64,000 nt of DNA, taken from Ephydatia muelleri. Its lineage: Eukaryota > Porifera > Demospongiae > Spongillida > Spongillidae. Within the stretch, counting starts at the first letter, position 1; every line of letters begins with the position of its first letter. A model generated the notes under the pieces. It was not told where the DNA came from. It ran no database searches and saw only the letters and a program-made list of their open reading frames with translations. This document shows, one piece after another, positions 1 to 10,560 of this stretch. The position numbers were made by a program, and so were the translations under genes. The stretch is taken from assembly GCA_013339895.1 (NCBI GenBank), contig JABACO010000006.1:13486587-13550586 (forward strand), read 5' to 3'.

Positions 1-1079
1 TATTCATTGTGACTTACTGTGTCCATCTTATTCAAGTACATTTGTTGCTGATTTCCTCACTTATACGATCTGCTGATTATAAAAGTTATTAAATACAACC
101 CAGAATACAGCCTACATGTGGCCCCTCCCACCCAGCTAGGGAAGTGCAGTAATCTTCCAGAGCTGAGCGTAACAAGCTAATGCTTACACTGGTACACTGT
201 AGGTTACAAATTCACAGCAGAAAACACTTTGGTGCATATGCGTGCGAACTGTGAACAGAAGCTATTTCAGATTCTCCTCTTCACTGATTCGAAGGAAAAA
301 CAATACTTTATACACATAGTTAAGTTTCAGACTTTCAGTGTGCATGTCGTTAATAAATCCTTATGCAAATTCAAAACAGAAGGGTGTCTGTTGTTCTACA
401 CTGACTTGTAATAATTACATGGTTAATTATTAATGTAGAGTACACATACAACATGCTTTATAATTCAAGTTGATTTGATTTGTGCACATTTACAAATAGT
501 ACACTGAGAATGTACATGCAAGCAAGTTACATCTACCGTGCATACACATTGCATGATCTCCGTTCTATAAATGTTTTCCCCACTTGGCAGTGTTATATTA
601 AGTCTCGTCTCTATGGGGTGGACAATGTCCTTAAGAAGTCCAGGACTCCATACCATAGAATACTCAAGGAGAAGTCTAGAAAGGATACGACACAGTCTTA
701 GAGTATTGGTAGTATGAGAAGGCAGCCCAAAGAACTACGAATATGCAAAGGGTCATGTCTCATACATGCATGTTAACTGGAGAGTTTTTTAAAAGACTTT
801 TTAGTGAAAGATTGATGAAGCAGGTGTCAATCTTGCATGGTTTCACTTTTAAATCTTGCAAATATTGAGGATTTTCACCAACACATTGAATAGATATCAA
901 GGTCATAGACTCAATGTCACAAGAGTGACTTTTAGAGGTTTACTGTTGCTGGTCTGCTGCACTACACTCTAATAATGCTTCACTTGATTTGCCAGTCAAC
1001 ATTTTAATTTATGCGTGAAGGTTGAGCCACCAATACACCATTTTTGTGTGATGGTGAAGTCATGTGGGAGTGGGAATTG
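1..1079. other. No gene recognised
   Basis: AT-rich sequence with only short open frames and no recognisable protein. The frame at about 588-701 ends in a basic tail and is preceded by a possible splice acceptor (cttggcag). It is broken by an extra T in the twin near 33486, so it is not called. Confidence 0.5.
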
Positions 1080-1258
1080 CGCCCCCCTACCTGTGTGCCC
1101 CTCCTACCTGTGCGCCCCTCCTACCTGTGCGCCCCTCCTACCTGTGCGCCCCTCCTACCTGTGCACCCCTCCTACCTGTGCACTCCTCCTACCTGTGCAC
1201 CCCTCCCACCTGTGCGCCCCTCCTACCTGTGCGCCCCTCCTACCTGTGCACCCCTCTG
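1080..1258. repeat. 17-bp minisatellite
   Basis: About ten tandem units of cccctcctacctgtgcg with C/T and G/A variants. The unit is not a multiple of three, so all three forward frames read the same CAPPT-like repeat. The long open frames here are therefore an artefact of the repeat. Confidence 0.93.
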
Positions 1259-1751
1259 AAGTCCATCTTCACCTGAATATTTGAATGACGCATAAATAAA
1301 GTTTACAATAAACAATTATTGGGTCTATCGTACTTGACAATCATAAAATGCACAACTGTAATAGACGCACTTAATAATGCAATCATCACAAGATCGTTCA
1401 ACCTAGTTGATTTTGGAGCTTGACATTAGCAGGTTATTTAATTTTATTCATGTGTATATGTGTACATTTTGTTTGCATATAGCTCAGTTTTCGTGTTCTA
1501 AATGACGTGACATGATGGCTGGATACATTGAGATCACAGCACACTATTGAGCCTGTCACCAGTTATTTGGTTAAGGTGGTGATAGTATCCTGTGAGCTTT
1601 GCCTTTGCAAGCAAATAGACACCTTTCAGAGTGTGGGCTTTTGAATGAAGTGGCACATGAAGGTGTTGACATATGCCACCAGCGTAGGTAAATACAGAAG
1701 CCATTTTAAAATGGAAGCTATTGCACATCTAGCAGTACCAGGGACACATGT

Positions 1752-2026
1752 GTAATCAGGAAGCACAATAGTAATGATGTCAAATGTGGAGATCTAGGTT
1801 AGGTTTGTATCCTTTGGTCGTTGAGACCTATGGTGTGTGGGGTCAAGAGGCTGTGAAGAGTTTCACATCTTGGCTGGCAATCACCTGCTTCAAGCCAAAG
1901 TCTGTCGTCATACATGACCTGTATGGCAGACTGAACCCCTGCCTTGTGAGATCAGGGGCATTTCCCCAAGTCCAATATGTTTCAACCACGATAGGGACAC
2001 ATACCACCCCAGTTCTGAGCATTTAG
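1752..2026 (+). pseudogene. Retroelement C-terminal fragment, remnant 1
   Basis: Translation gives RKHNSNDVKCGDLG and then, after a frame change near 1797-1812, PLVVETYGVWGQEAV and a KPKSVVIHDLYGRLN motif. The same order (RKHxxND-KC, PLxxExYGxWG, YGRLNxxLVR) occurs three more times in the next 3 kb. I recognise it as the tail of a reverse-transcriptase-type element common in sponge and cnidarian genomes. It is 5'-truncated and dead, with no upstream domains. Confidence 0.75.
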
Positions 2027-2597
2027 TCATTGGATTGGTGCTTCCTAGCTTGGGCAGCAGCTGTGGCCAACACTCCCACTTCCAACAGGGTAATTGGATT
2101 CAGTGGTGAGACGCATCTATTACTCTCACTCATCGTCTCAAACAAACCGCACATCTTAGTAATATATTAGTGCATACATACAGCCTTGCAGTTGTGAATG
2201 CTACTTGAACTTGTTGCTTAGTGCACCCTTGGGAGAGACCTACAGAGCTTGTTGCTTAGTGCACCCTTGGGAGAGACCTACAGAACTTGTTTCTTAGTGC
2301 ACCCTTGGGAGAGATCATAACATAGTTTGAAACATACCAGGAAAGGCAATCAAAGGTAATAAAGTGTACATGTAGTTCTCTGAATTCCAGTCCGTTGCGC
2401 AAATAAAATAACCACTTCAATTGGTTCTTTATTATTATTATTATTTATTACTTACAAATAATAATACATATACAGCACAATTGTAAGGTAATGCACAAAC
2501 ACGGACAATGTCTAAAAACAAGCCTCTAAATTATTATTATTATTATTTTAAAAATTGATAAAAGAAAAGTAGGTAATTAATATATCGCATTAAATTC
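2027..2597. other. Non-coding interval with a short repeat and AAT-type tails
   Basis: At 2211-2316 a ~43-bp unit (acttgttgcttagtgcacccttgggagagacctacag) occurs about 2.5 times. Two ATT/TTA-rich microsatellite stretches follow at about 2428-2450 and 2530-2549. The second lies where the 3' tail of the minus-strand retroelement fragment starting at 2598 should be. No gene is seen. Confidence 0.7.
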
Positions 2598-2908
2598 AAA
2601 ACATAAGCACTACAAATAACTAAAAGTCACAGCGGGTGTTTGGTGAGACACATCTGGCCAAAATTGCCCTGGCATTCTGCCTCATGAGGGTGAGGCTGAG
2701 GCGACTGTAGATGATTGATATAACCTCATTTAGAGGTCGACATAGATGCGTGGCTACCTTTTTGGATATGATTAAAAGTACATTGATAGCTTCATTGCCC
2801 CATCTACCAAACACTTCTACAACCAAAGGGAAGTATGACCATCCTCTAAGGGCACTTGCCTCATCATTTCTTGAGTGCTTGGCCTCTTCTCCCATCTCAG
2901 CTGCATGC
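2598..2908 (-). pseudogene. Retroelement C-terminal fragment, inverted arm of a fold-back
   Basis: Minus-strand reading gives EEAKHSRNDEAS, PLVVEVFGRWGNEA and a stop at 2620-2622, the same tail as the other remnants. The arm is the inverted copy of 3353-3665, including about 20 bases beyond the stop. Together the two arms would fold into a ~310-bp stem with a ~445-bp loop. An (ATT)n stretch just beyond the arm at 2530-2549 would be the element's AAT-rich 3' tail on this strand. Confidence 0.8.
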
Positions 2909-3665
2909 CAGATTGCAAGCTATCTCTGCGCCTCAAGCCCATGCATGGCTTTAAAGTGCAGCCTTCACCAAAGCTAGGTCTTGCGTTGATGCCTGATGAA
3001 GCACAGGTCATTCTAAAATGGTGGCTAGGCCTTCCTTTAACACCTGAGGGCACACCATGCCCACTTTGTCATCACAATATGGATGCTTGGGGACATCACA
3101 TGCTCACTTGTCGCTCTGGGGGAGATGTAATAACCAGACACAACCAACTCAGGGACTGCATTGCTGACTTCTGCCACAAGGTATGCCTTTCCCCACAAAT
3201 TGAGAAAGAAGTGGCATTCTTCCTAAAGACCAATCAAGACCAGCAGACATTCTAGTGCCAAACTGGTCCCTCTCACGCCCAGCTGCATTTGACATAAAGG
3301 TCATCAATCCACTTAATTAGCAATTTATACAAAAAGCGGCTCAAATCTGTGGTCATGCAGCTGAGATGGGAGAAGAGGCCAAGCACTCAAGAAATGATGA
3401 GGCAAGTGCCCTTAGAGGATGGTCATGCATCCCTTTGGTTGTAGAAGTGTTTGGTGGGTGGGGCAATGAAGCTATCAATGTACTGTTAACCATATCCAAA
3501 AAGGTAGCCACGCATCTATGTCGACCTCTAAATGAGGTTATATCAAACATCTACAGTCGCCTCAGCCTCACCCTCATGAGGCAGAATGCCAGGGCAATTT
3601 TGGCCAGATGTGTCTCACCAAACGCCTGCTGTGACTTTTAGTTATTTGTGGTGCTTATGTTTTAA
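2909..3665 (+). pseudogene. Retroelement C-terminal fragment with zinc-binding and RHN motifs, remnant 2
   Basis: The plus strand reads QVILKWWLGLP, then CPLCHHNMDAWGHHMLTC (C-x2-C...H...C) and ITRHNQLRD. A degenerate middle region follows, then the same tail as elsewhere (PLVVEVFGGWGNEA) ending at a stop at 3639-3641. A CCHC-like knuckle followed by RHNxLRD and an RPAD...D-x-TV block resembles the restriction-like endonuclease end of some non-LTR elements. That domain assignment is inference. Stops and frameshifts make it non-functional. An AAT-rich tail follows at 3673-3695. Confidence 0.75.
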
Positions 3666-3730
3666 ATTGATATGATAATAATAATAATATATTATGTTGG
3701 AAGCGGGCATGTACCAGGGTGTTTCAGCTA

Positions 3731-4005
3731 GCAGAACACACAGAAAACGATCCTAAGTGTGTCGAGTTGGGCTGGCGATGCATACCATTGGCAGTTGAGA
3801 GCTATGGAGCCTGGGGTCCAGAGGCGTTGAAGGCCTCTCACAGGTGGCTACTCGTTTAGCCATCCGGGGTAACACTCCCAAGGCCAAAATAGTGGCAGAG
3901 CTATATGGCTGCCTTGGTTTATTATTGGTTAGAGATAACACTCGATCAATCCTTTGCCGTTCCTATCCCCAAACTCCCCAACAAGAAAATGAACTGATTA
4001 CTTAG
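3731..4005 (+). pseudogene. Retroelement C-terminal fragment, remnant 3
   Basis: Reads AEHTENDPKCVELGW, PLAVESYGAWGPEALK, then a frame change near 3833-3840. It resumes as TPKAKIVAELYGCLG and stops at 4003-4005. Same family tail as remnants 1, 2 and 4. Only the last ~90 residues are present. Confidence 0.75.
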
Positions 4006-4079
4006 TTCTTTTGTGTATTTGTTGGATTTGTCTTCATTCAATGTTTTATTTGTGTAATACTATATTGAAATGTTAATGG

Positions 4080-5055
4080 GGTCTTGGGTTGCGGTCTCTA
4101 TCATCTCATGCTGCTGCAGCTTACATTGCTTCCCTTTGTTCTTCGGACTTTAGTTCCCTCTCTAGTTTGCATCTCACCTCAGCAATTGGGAAGTTTAACT
4201 CCTATGTTTCACCATCTGATGTGGTTTCAGTAGAGAGCCTTGCATAGCGGCCTCCAATACAGAAAGCCTTATCTGCCAAGATTGACGACTTCCAGTTTAA
4301 CCAGCTCTTCAACTCATCTTCCTTGGCAGACAGGGCCCGCCTTTTGTCCATTACATCTCCCCATGCTTCATCGTGGTTGTCAGTTGTCCCTTCCGAAGGT
4401 CTAGGTCTTCATTTAAATCCTGACCAGTTCCAAGTGGCCATCAAGTGGTGGCTTGGTCTTGACACATCAGGGGGATCACTGTGCTCCTTATGTCCAGACA
4501 CCGTGCTCGATCCATTAGGCCATCATGCCTCCACATGTAAGCGTGGGCGTGATGCTGTGTTTCGCCACAATAGACTTCGCGATGTTGTAGCTGAGTCGTG
4601 TAGGTTGGCCCACCTGAGTGTTAAAGTTGAGGCCGGAAATAACCTAACACCAGACCACAGTCATACAAGACCAGCTGATGTCCTTGTCCAGAACTGGTCC
4701 AGAGGCAGGCCAGCAGCCTTCGACATCTGTGTGACCTCACCGCTTAATACACTTACTTTGTCAGAAGCGGGGGTTTGTGCAGGTGCTGCAGCCCAGGCTG
4801 GAGAGGTCAGGAAGCACTCAGCTAATGATGACAAATGTGGAGATCTGGGTTCGGTTTTGTGTCCCCCTGGTGACTGAAATTTATGGAGCATGGGGAGCTG
4901 AGGTCAAGGCCTGTTTCTCCCAGCTGGCTTCGAGGCTTTCCATCAGGCTTCAAAAGCCCAAATCAGTCATTCTTTATGAACTATATGGTCGCTTAAACAC
5001 ATGTCTCGTTCGTTGTGTTGCTACGGCCATATTAAGTAGGATCCAGTCCTCGTAA
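4080..5055 (+). pseudogene. Retroelement C-terminal region, longest remnant (4)
   Basis: One frame runs from 4080 with a single TAG at 4245-4247. It includes ADRARLLSITSPHASSW, FQVAIKWWLGL, CSLCPDTVLDPLGHHASTC (zinc knuckle-like), FRHNRLRD, SHTRPADVLVQNW and AAFDICVTSPL. A one-base frame change near 4850-4860 then leads to PLVTEIYGAWGAEV and YELYGRLNTCLVR, with a stop at 5053-5055. The RPAD...AFDxxV spacing could be a PD-(D/E)XK-like nuclease core, as in endonuclease-carrying non-LTR elements; this is inference. No reverse-transcriptase core (YxDD) is visible upstream. An AATAATAAAAATAAT-type tail follows the stop. Confidence 0.8.
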
Positions 5056-6041
5056 CTTTTTCCTGTGTTTATTCTTGGTGTAATTTTGTAATAATAAAAA
5101 TAATTGTTATTGTAAATTTATTTATTAATTTTAATAATAATATAAATCAAGTAATTACATTGCAATAATACATATATTATTTTAACACATGATTTCAAGT
5201 TAGGGGCAACTCTTATTCATCTGCACTTGAGTCTTGCAGCCGCCATTGGAACTGACTGGTTATGATGTTACTCACTAATGATGACATTCCATTCCCTCTC
5301 CCTTTAGCTGTTTACAGGCACACATGGATGAGGTTTGAGCTAGACTAATAACTAAGTGAAGATTTTGAGTTTGTTTGGCAGCATGTGATAGATGAAAGGA
5401 AAACATCCGTTGCAATGCAAGTTTGTTTGGTAACTCATCCTGATGTAATTGCTTGTTTTAATACAACATCTTGCACTCTCAGCAGTTGCACATTTCCCAA
5501 AGTCTGATAATACACACACATGCAATATTACACAATCAGACATGTATGGACATACATACATGTACACGCATACACGTGAAGGGTATGTCATGTAAGCAGT
5601 CACTACTGTCAGCACATGATCATGATCTCAACCACACCTTCACACTAGTGTGGTGACCAGCACTGCGCACAACACCATCATGACTGAAGACATGGTAGCA
5701 TGCATCCAGTTGTGTGCAGCAAGATCATGCAAGACCCTTGCAGTGGACGTAGTGGCTGAAATGGATGATGCATTTTGCAAACTGGTAGCAGATGTTGCGT
5801 CTATGTTAACTGGTAGAATGGCTGCAGATGAAGTGGCTGCAAATGAAGGAGAATCATGACTGAGAATCATGACTGGGAATCATGACTGGGAATCATGACT
5901 TGCAAGTAAGTACTCATCGATTGCATTACATTTGTACAACTTCTTAAAAACAATTACATACGAAATGTGGATATATAGACTGGGACCATTGCGCATACTG
6001 CAAAACCGTTAATAATGATTAATACTGATACTGATTTTCTT
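5056..6041. other. Non-coding interval
   Basis: AT-rich, with an AAT-type tail at about 5087-5150 and a 15-bp direct repeat (gggaatcatgactga variants, about four units) at 5851-5900. Several short open frames around 5470-5860 show no family resemblance or splice context, and none is called. Confidence 0.55.
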
Positions 6042-7137
6042 TCACTGCATGTTTTCAAGATACAAGATAAGTGTGCATGAGGAGAGGGGGAGGCCATTGT
6101 GGGGGTGTGGCATAAAGAAGGGGCCATGGTGGGGTGGAGACGAGTGCCCACCTCGTACTCTGATCACCATCTTGACACCAGAGGAACACTCTCCTCCTGA
6201 ATATGCAGTGTGCACTGCACCATTCAGAGTACCATCACTGAAACCTATTATTAAAAAGAACACCATTGAAAAAAATAAACATGCAATAATTCATTGCCTT
6301 TTATGGCATTACAAGTTTAATTTTTAAAAACAATGCAATATATTTTCAAATTATGTTCCAGTGTTATGCACACAGAAAAATGCCCATTTAAGGAGCATAG
6401 TGATAAATGCAAATACAAGCTAGTACACAGCCACACTTACTTGCTAAATAGTAGTCCTGGCCTTCATCAAAGCTGAAGGTTCCGGCTACACTGTTTGATT
6501 GATGGATGATGGTGACGGTTTTTATTGAAGTGTTTGTTAAACAGTAGGCCCAAAGAAATGGAGTCCCTCCTGTTGTGGCATCACAGCTTTGCCACTGCTG
6601 CAGTGAAGCCTATATCGAAACAGAAATGATAACCGTCAATGAAAGTATGTTGTAATTCAGTCATTGCTCTCCACTACAGCTCACCAGGATGATGACGTTG
6701 CTGACAGACCCACTGCACGAAAACTTTATGGTGTCCGATATGTTTACCAACATAGGGTTGCTATTAATGAGAGCAAATATTTAGTCTGTACATAGAAATC
6801 TAACGTCTATAGCACAGCAATACGCGTTGTGATCGGATTGGCAACGGGAGTTAAATCGCTAAAAGACGATTTAAATAGGGGTACATTGTAAGGTCATAGA
6901 TAGTTTAGCGACTATTTATGGTAAGCTTTTGAGCTTGTGCAACACTACATGCTGCTTCCCCGTTTTGACACCACAAGCCGTAGTGATGCGTCCACCTCTA
7001 CGTTTGATTTGAAGCCGATATTCGTGTGCTTACTTGTGATCATATCTAGCCAGATCATTTTGTGCCAATGTCACATTGAAAGTTGTCCCTTTCACAGCCG
7101 ATAAACAGTTGAGCAGTATCGCTACTTCAAGAAGCAT
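6042..7137 (-). CDS. Small secreted protein with sponge-type extracellular module (4 exons)
   Basis: Four exons join with consistent phases: 7137-7034, 6760-6685, 6609-6441 and 6244-6042, all with GT-AG introns. The product is 183 residues, ending in TGA at 6044-6042. Residues 1-17 (MLLEVAILLNCLSAVKG) are a signal peptide. Exon 2 gives NISDTIKFSCSGS, an Ig-like first strand with cysteine. Exon 3 includes LQQWQSCDATTGGTPFLW and FSFDEGQDYYLA. Exon 4 has SDGTLNGAVHTAYSGGECSS and VKMVIRV. A YY-x-TSxSDGTLxG...GGxC...MK(M)xV pattern recurs in sponge surface proteins; this is family knowledge from memory. A further in-frame start exists upstream. Splicing after VRVR to further exons cannot be excluded. 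Likely function: extracellular recognition or adhesion, by inference only. Confidence 0.72.
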
Positions 7138-7655
7138 GGTGATTAATGTCGCGAAAGCTGTGTGATTCGAATTTAAATAGATATGTATATCGTGACTCGT
7201 GACTATGGCAACTAGAGTCATGATAAACAAAAAAAAACAAACCATAAGACAGATGAGCAGGTAGTAATTCGCTGCATTTGTGCAGGTTGATACACAATAT
7301 CAACATACATTTACGGCCAACCCACGAACCGACCCATTACTGGCTCTTGTACTACGTGATACGGTGACATGCATGCACAGGGAGTCTTAGCAGTGTTTAT
7401 GTGAGCCATTTCGTAGCTCAGATTAGCCGAGACTTGTATTCACTGTAAATAAATGGGTCAGTTTCCGAGAAAATGTCCCCTCGTTTATATGTATACTGAA
7501 TCATTAGATATTCAAGTAAAATAAAGGTGTTAATTGGTCCCGTTTTCACTATGAGATAGAGCATAATGGAATCTCGCAATCTGATTGGGCGATAACAGGT
7601 ACCTTATTTCGGCCGTAGAGACCTCGTTAGCCTAATCGCGTCCTCTAAATGCCAG
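7138..7655. other. Intergenic interval with a transposon-end-like motif
   Basis: At 7455-7480 the sequence gggtcagtttccgagaaaat resembles the ends of the palindromic element at 20684-21486 (tgggacagttcacgcgaaaa). An inverted version (attttctcggaaactgtccc) lies at 10686-10705. No gene is seen. Confidence 0.5.
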
Positions 7656-7735
7656 CGGGTGGGTATTCTAGTACGGTAGAATACCCGCCCTCTTGCACTT
7701 AGAATACCCGCCCTCTGGCAATTAGAATACCCGCC
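7656..7735. repeat. Left terminal repeat of the outer transposon, palindromic
   Basis: GGGTGGGTATTCTA is followed at once by its own inverted copy, TAGAATACCCGCCC. Two more TAGAATACCCGCC units then follow, separated by CTCTTGCACT and CTCTGGCAAT. Each transposon end therefore contains a hairpin plus direct repeats that could serve as multiple transposase-binding sites. Confidence 0.85.
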
Positions 7736-7792
7736 AATAGACCTTTTTCATCACGTGACTAAGTTACATTAAAAATGATGTCATTTACGTAA

Positions 7793-7812
7793 GCCGCCAT
7801 CTTGGTGCACAG
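7793..7812 (+). promoter_or_regulatory. YY1-like promoter motif upstream of the YqaJ gene
   Basis: GCCGCCATCTTGG lies 40 bases before the start codon at 7833. It matches the reverse complement of the YY1-type core element (AAGATGGCGGC) known from animal core promoters and TE 5' ends. The same 17-bp block sits in mirror position before the opposing THAP gene at 21718-21734. A third match, CCGCCATCTTGACC, is at 23218-23231. Confidence 0.5.
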
Positions 7813-7832
7813 ATGGCGTAAGACCACATACG

Positions 7833-9774
7833 ATGACGACTAGTTCCGCTTCAGTTTTCTTTCAAACTTGGACCCTGATGCTAAGGCACGATACATCAGC
7901 AAGATTTCCATCATTAACGGGTTAGATCCATTCTCCGCTGAACTTGTACTTGGTAATCCCATTGATTCAGTCCCCCCGTTGGATGCCAGCGATTTGGTAT
8001 CCTATTTAGTACTGCAAACAAACTTCATCACTTCGAAGCAATTTAAAGCTCATAATTCTTTAGAAGCTTACAATCAGTTTGTTAATGGCTGGGTCAAAGA
8101 TGTGCAAGCATGGAAAATCGATTGTCACTACCTGATTAAAGGACGCGTAAGTTTTTAAAAAGAAATATGCGTGGTGTACTAGCATATGAAGCAATGTTAT
8201 ATTGCAGGTGAAGCATTCTCAAAGGCTGAATGAAACTCCGTTACATTGCTGGATAATAACACAGGATAATGGTGAGGTTTGTTGTGGCCATTGCACATGC
8301 ATGGCTGGGTTAGGTGAAACTTGTACACACGTTGCTGCTATTCTATTTTACCTTGAAGCATCAAACAGAGTGATTGGCATAGAAACCTGCACACAGAGGA
8401 AATGTGAATGGATTATTTCATCCTTCTGTAAAAATCATAGAATATCTTCCATTAAGCGACATTGGAGGTTGGATGCTAATATCAATGACCAGATACCCAC
8501 TACAGTTGCAAACGAGAGCCATGATTCTAATAGGGAAGGTTTGAGTTTGTCCTTTCCCAGTTCATCAATTATGAGTGCATTTTACACTAAACTGAGCATG
8601 ACAAGCACAATGCCTGCTGTCTTATCACTAATACCAGAGCACTCTGAAAGATATGCTCCCAAAATGTTCCCTTCCTGAATACCCAAAACTATTAAAATCC
8701 CTTCATCAATCACGTGACCATGGAGATTAACGAGTTACAGAAGGAATGTGACAACATTGATTTAACTGTGACCCCAGTTATGGCAGCAGCTGTAGAAAAG
8801 GATATAGTTGATCAGTACAAATCAAATCTCTGGTACAAGTTTCGGGCAGGCAGAGTGACTGCATCAAAAATGAAATCGGTTTGCCATACCAGCCCATTAA
8901 ACCCATCTAAAAGTTTAATAAGGAACATATGCTATCCAGAGGCATTTGTTTTTTCATCTGCAGCAACATCATGGGGTTGCAGACAAGAAAAAGCTGCTAA
9001 GACCTTATACATGAAGTTCATGCAATGCAAGCACACTAATCTTGTGTTTAAAGATAGTGGTTTAGTGATAAATCCATTATGGCCATTTATTGCAGCATCA
9101 CCTGATGGAGTTATTAGTTGCACTTGTTGTGGAAAAGGGGTTTTTGAAATAAAATGTCCTTACAGTCATAAGGGTGAGTGCATTACAAACATCGCAACAC
9201 ATGACAGTCAATTCTGTCTTAAAAAAGACTCAGATGGGAAGCTTCATCTTGACCACAATCATGCCTACTATTATCAAGTACAAACACAATTATATGTATG
9301 CAATGTAGACTATTGTGATTTCATTGTTTGCATGTTCAGCTCAAAAGATGGTTTGTATGTGGAGCGGATCACTAAAGACAACACATTTTGGAATGAATGT
9401 GTGCAAAAAGCAGAGCTTTTATTCCGTAAATGCATTTTACCTGAATTACTTGGAAATTGTTATGCAAGATCCAGCATTTCATCGCATGCAATAGACGTGA
9501 CTACTTGCAGTACAACAGATGCAACCACTTCCAGTGCTGAAAATACAAGTATGCCTGAAACCAGTGATTCATACTATTGCTATTGTAGAGGACCTGATGA
9601 AGGTGAGATGATTGGCTGTGATAATCCCCAATGCCCCATTCAATGGTTTCACTTTGAATGCCTTGAGATAACAACGGCTCTTTTTGGTAAATGGTATTGC
9701 CCAGATTATATAAGTATGTCAGAATTGAAGCAATCAAAAAAAGGAAATGTTCAACACAAGTCACAGTCAGTTAA
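7833..9774 (+). pseudogene. SWIM zinc finger-YqaJ nuclease-PHD finger protein of the outer transposon
   Basis: Exon 1 is 7833-8146 (donor gtaagt) and exon 2 starts at 8208 (acceptor attgcag). Order: N-terminal region; SWIM motif CGHCTCMAGLGETCTH (CxC...CxH); then a YqaJ/lambda-exonuclease-type fold with [25 protein letters not shown] and FEIKCPYS (the D...E-x-K nuclease core); then a PHD finger [15 protein letters not shown]...[10 protein letters not shown]...WYCPDY. The last zinc ligand of the PHD is Tyr instead of Cys. Two frame changes (near 8658 and 8712-8720) are shared with copy 2. Copy 1 additionally lacks one A near 7864 and one A near 9740, which adds a spurious C-terminal extension. 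YqaJ proteins act as 5'-3' exonucleases in recombination; a role in transposition is inferred from its conservation in these elements. Confidence 0.85.
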
Positions 9775-10259
9775 TTGGTACAACAGAGTCACACACATTG
9801 GTAAGAGCACAACAAACATTGACAATGTAATCTATCACAGGTAGTTCATTATCCTCCCTCGTTGTAGTAAAATGAATTGGAATTCTACTTTGTAATATGC
9901 TGTATTTCTTTTTCAAATTACCTATCACTCGTTCAACATGTATCCTCACATTAGCAATGGTTCTGGTTTCATGAACTTCTAGTGCCGAGAGTGACCAAGT
10001 AGCAGGGTTGGTAACCAATCTGGGTTCAAGTCGTCATACAGGGCAGCTGGCTTTCCCGATACAAAGTGCATGGAACATACACGATATTTGCTAGCGTCGT
10101 CTTTATTAATGTCTTGCCTTGAAAGAGCAGCAAGGAAGCCGTCTCTTCGTCGTTCACTAAGCTCCCTTTCACGCTCACCTCCAATGTGGTTGATAACAGC
10201 AGGATTCGATAGAACGATACATCTTTGTCACGGTCAGAACGCTTGTAACACCCAATTAC
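9767..10259 (-). pseudogene. THAP-DDE transposase of the outer transposon, core deleted (main part)
   Basis: Minus strand. From 10256 it reads GCYKRSDRDKDVSFYRI, then [20 protein letters not shown] and [11 protein letters not shown], a THAP zinc finger (C2CH) with its second C-x2-H pair. Almost immediately, in another frame, come [20 protein letters not shown] and [16 protein letters not shown] with a stop at 9769-9767. These are the C-terminal ~70 residues of a DDE_4-type transposase including the last acidic residue (HVER). The ~200-residue catalytic middle with the first two acidic residues is missing. The first seven codons lie on the other side of the 6.28 kb insertion, at 16558-16538. 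Confidence 0.85.
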
Positions 10260-10560
10260 TATGGGGGGTAAACACTGCCATAATTGACACGCGCGCGTTT
10301 TCGAATTCGGGTCGCGTCATTTCGTTACAGCTCCGTAACAGTCTCGTACTTAGGTGGAGCCATCTCGTACAGCTCCGTAACAGTATGTTGATCAGAACAT
10401 TGTGTTGCGGTCCCGTTACAGACCTGATACTGTTATTTATCATAATGTATTGCTACCGTTCCGTACCAGGCCACGCAGGATTTGTTCTAATTTTAAGTAT
10501 CACCATGCTCAGCTTCCTTTCCTCTCGATCCGTGCGTCTTCGACAGAAGGAACGGTACGT
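10260..10560. repeat. Left terminal inverted repeat of the integrase-type transposon
   Basis: Matches the reverse complement of 16271-16537 throughout, with indels. Direct repeats of CAGCTCCGTAACAG lie at about 10329-10342 and 10370-10383. The inner side ends in a small CTTCGACAG...CTGTCGAAG hairpin (10538-10575). Confidence 0.88.

Noticed and set aside
1015..1284. Three overlapping forward frames of ~70-89 codons rich in Cys-Ala-Pro
   Set aside because: They are the same 17-bp tandem repeat read in three phases.
5650..5859. 69-codon frame starting MVTSTAHNTIMTEDMVACIQ
   Set aside because: Plausible amino-acid composition, but no family match, no splice context, and an opposite-strand frame is equally open.
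7656..7735. A CRISPR-like array of TAGAATACCCGCC units
   Set aside because: Only three to four units with short unequal spacers, mirrored at 22126-22192 as a transposon end, in a eukaryotic context.
9774..9844. C-terminal extension of the YqaJ-PHD frame in copy 1
   Set aside because: Caused by one A missing in a run near 9740; copy 2 ends at the KKRKC tail, and the extension runs into the opposing gene.
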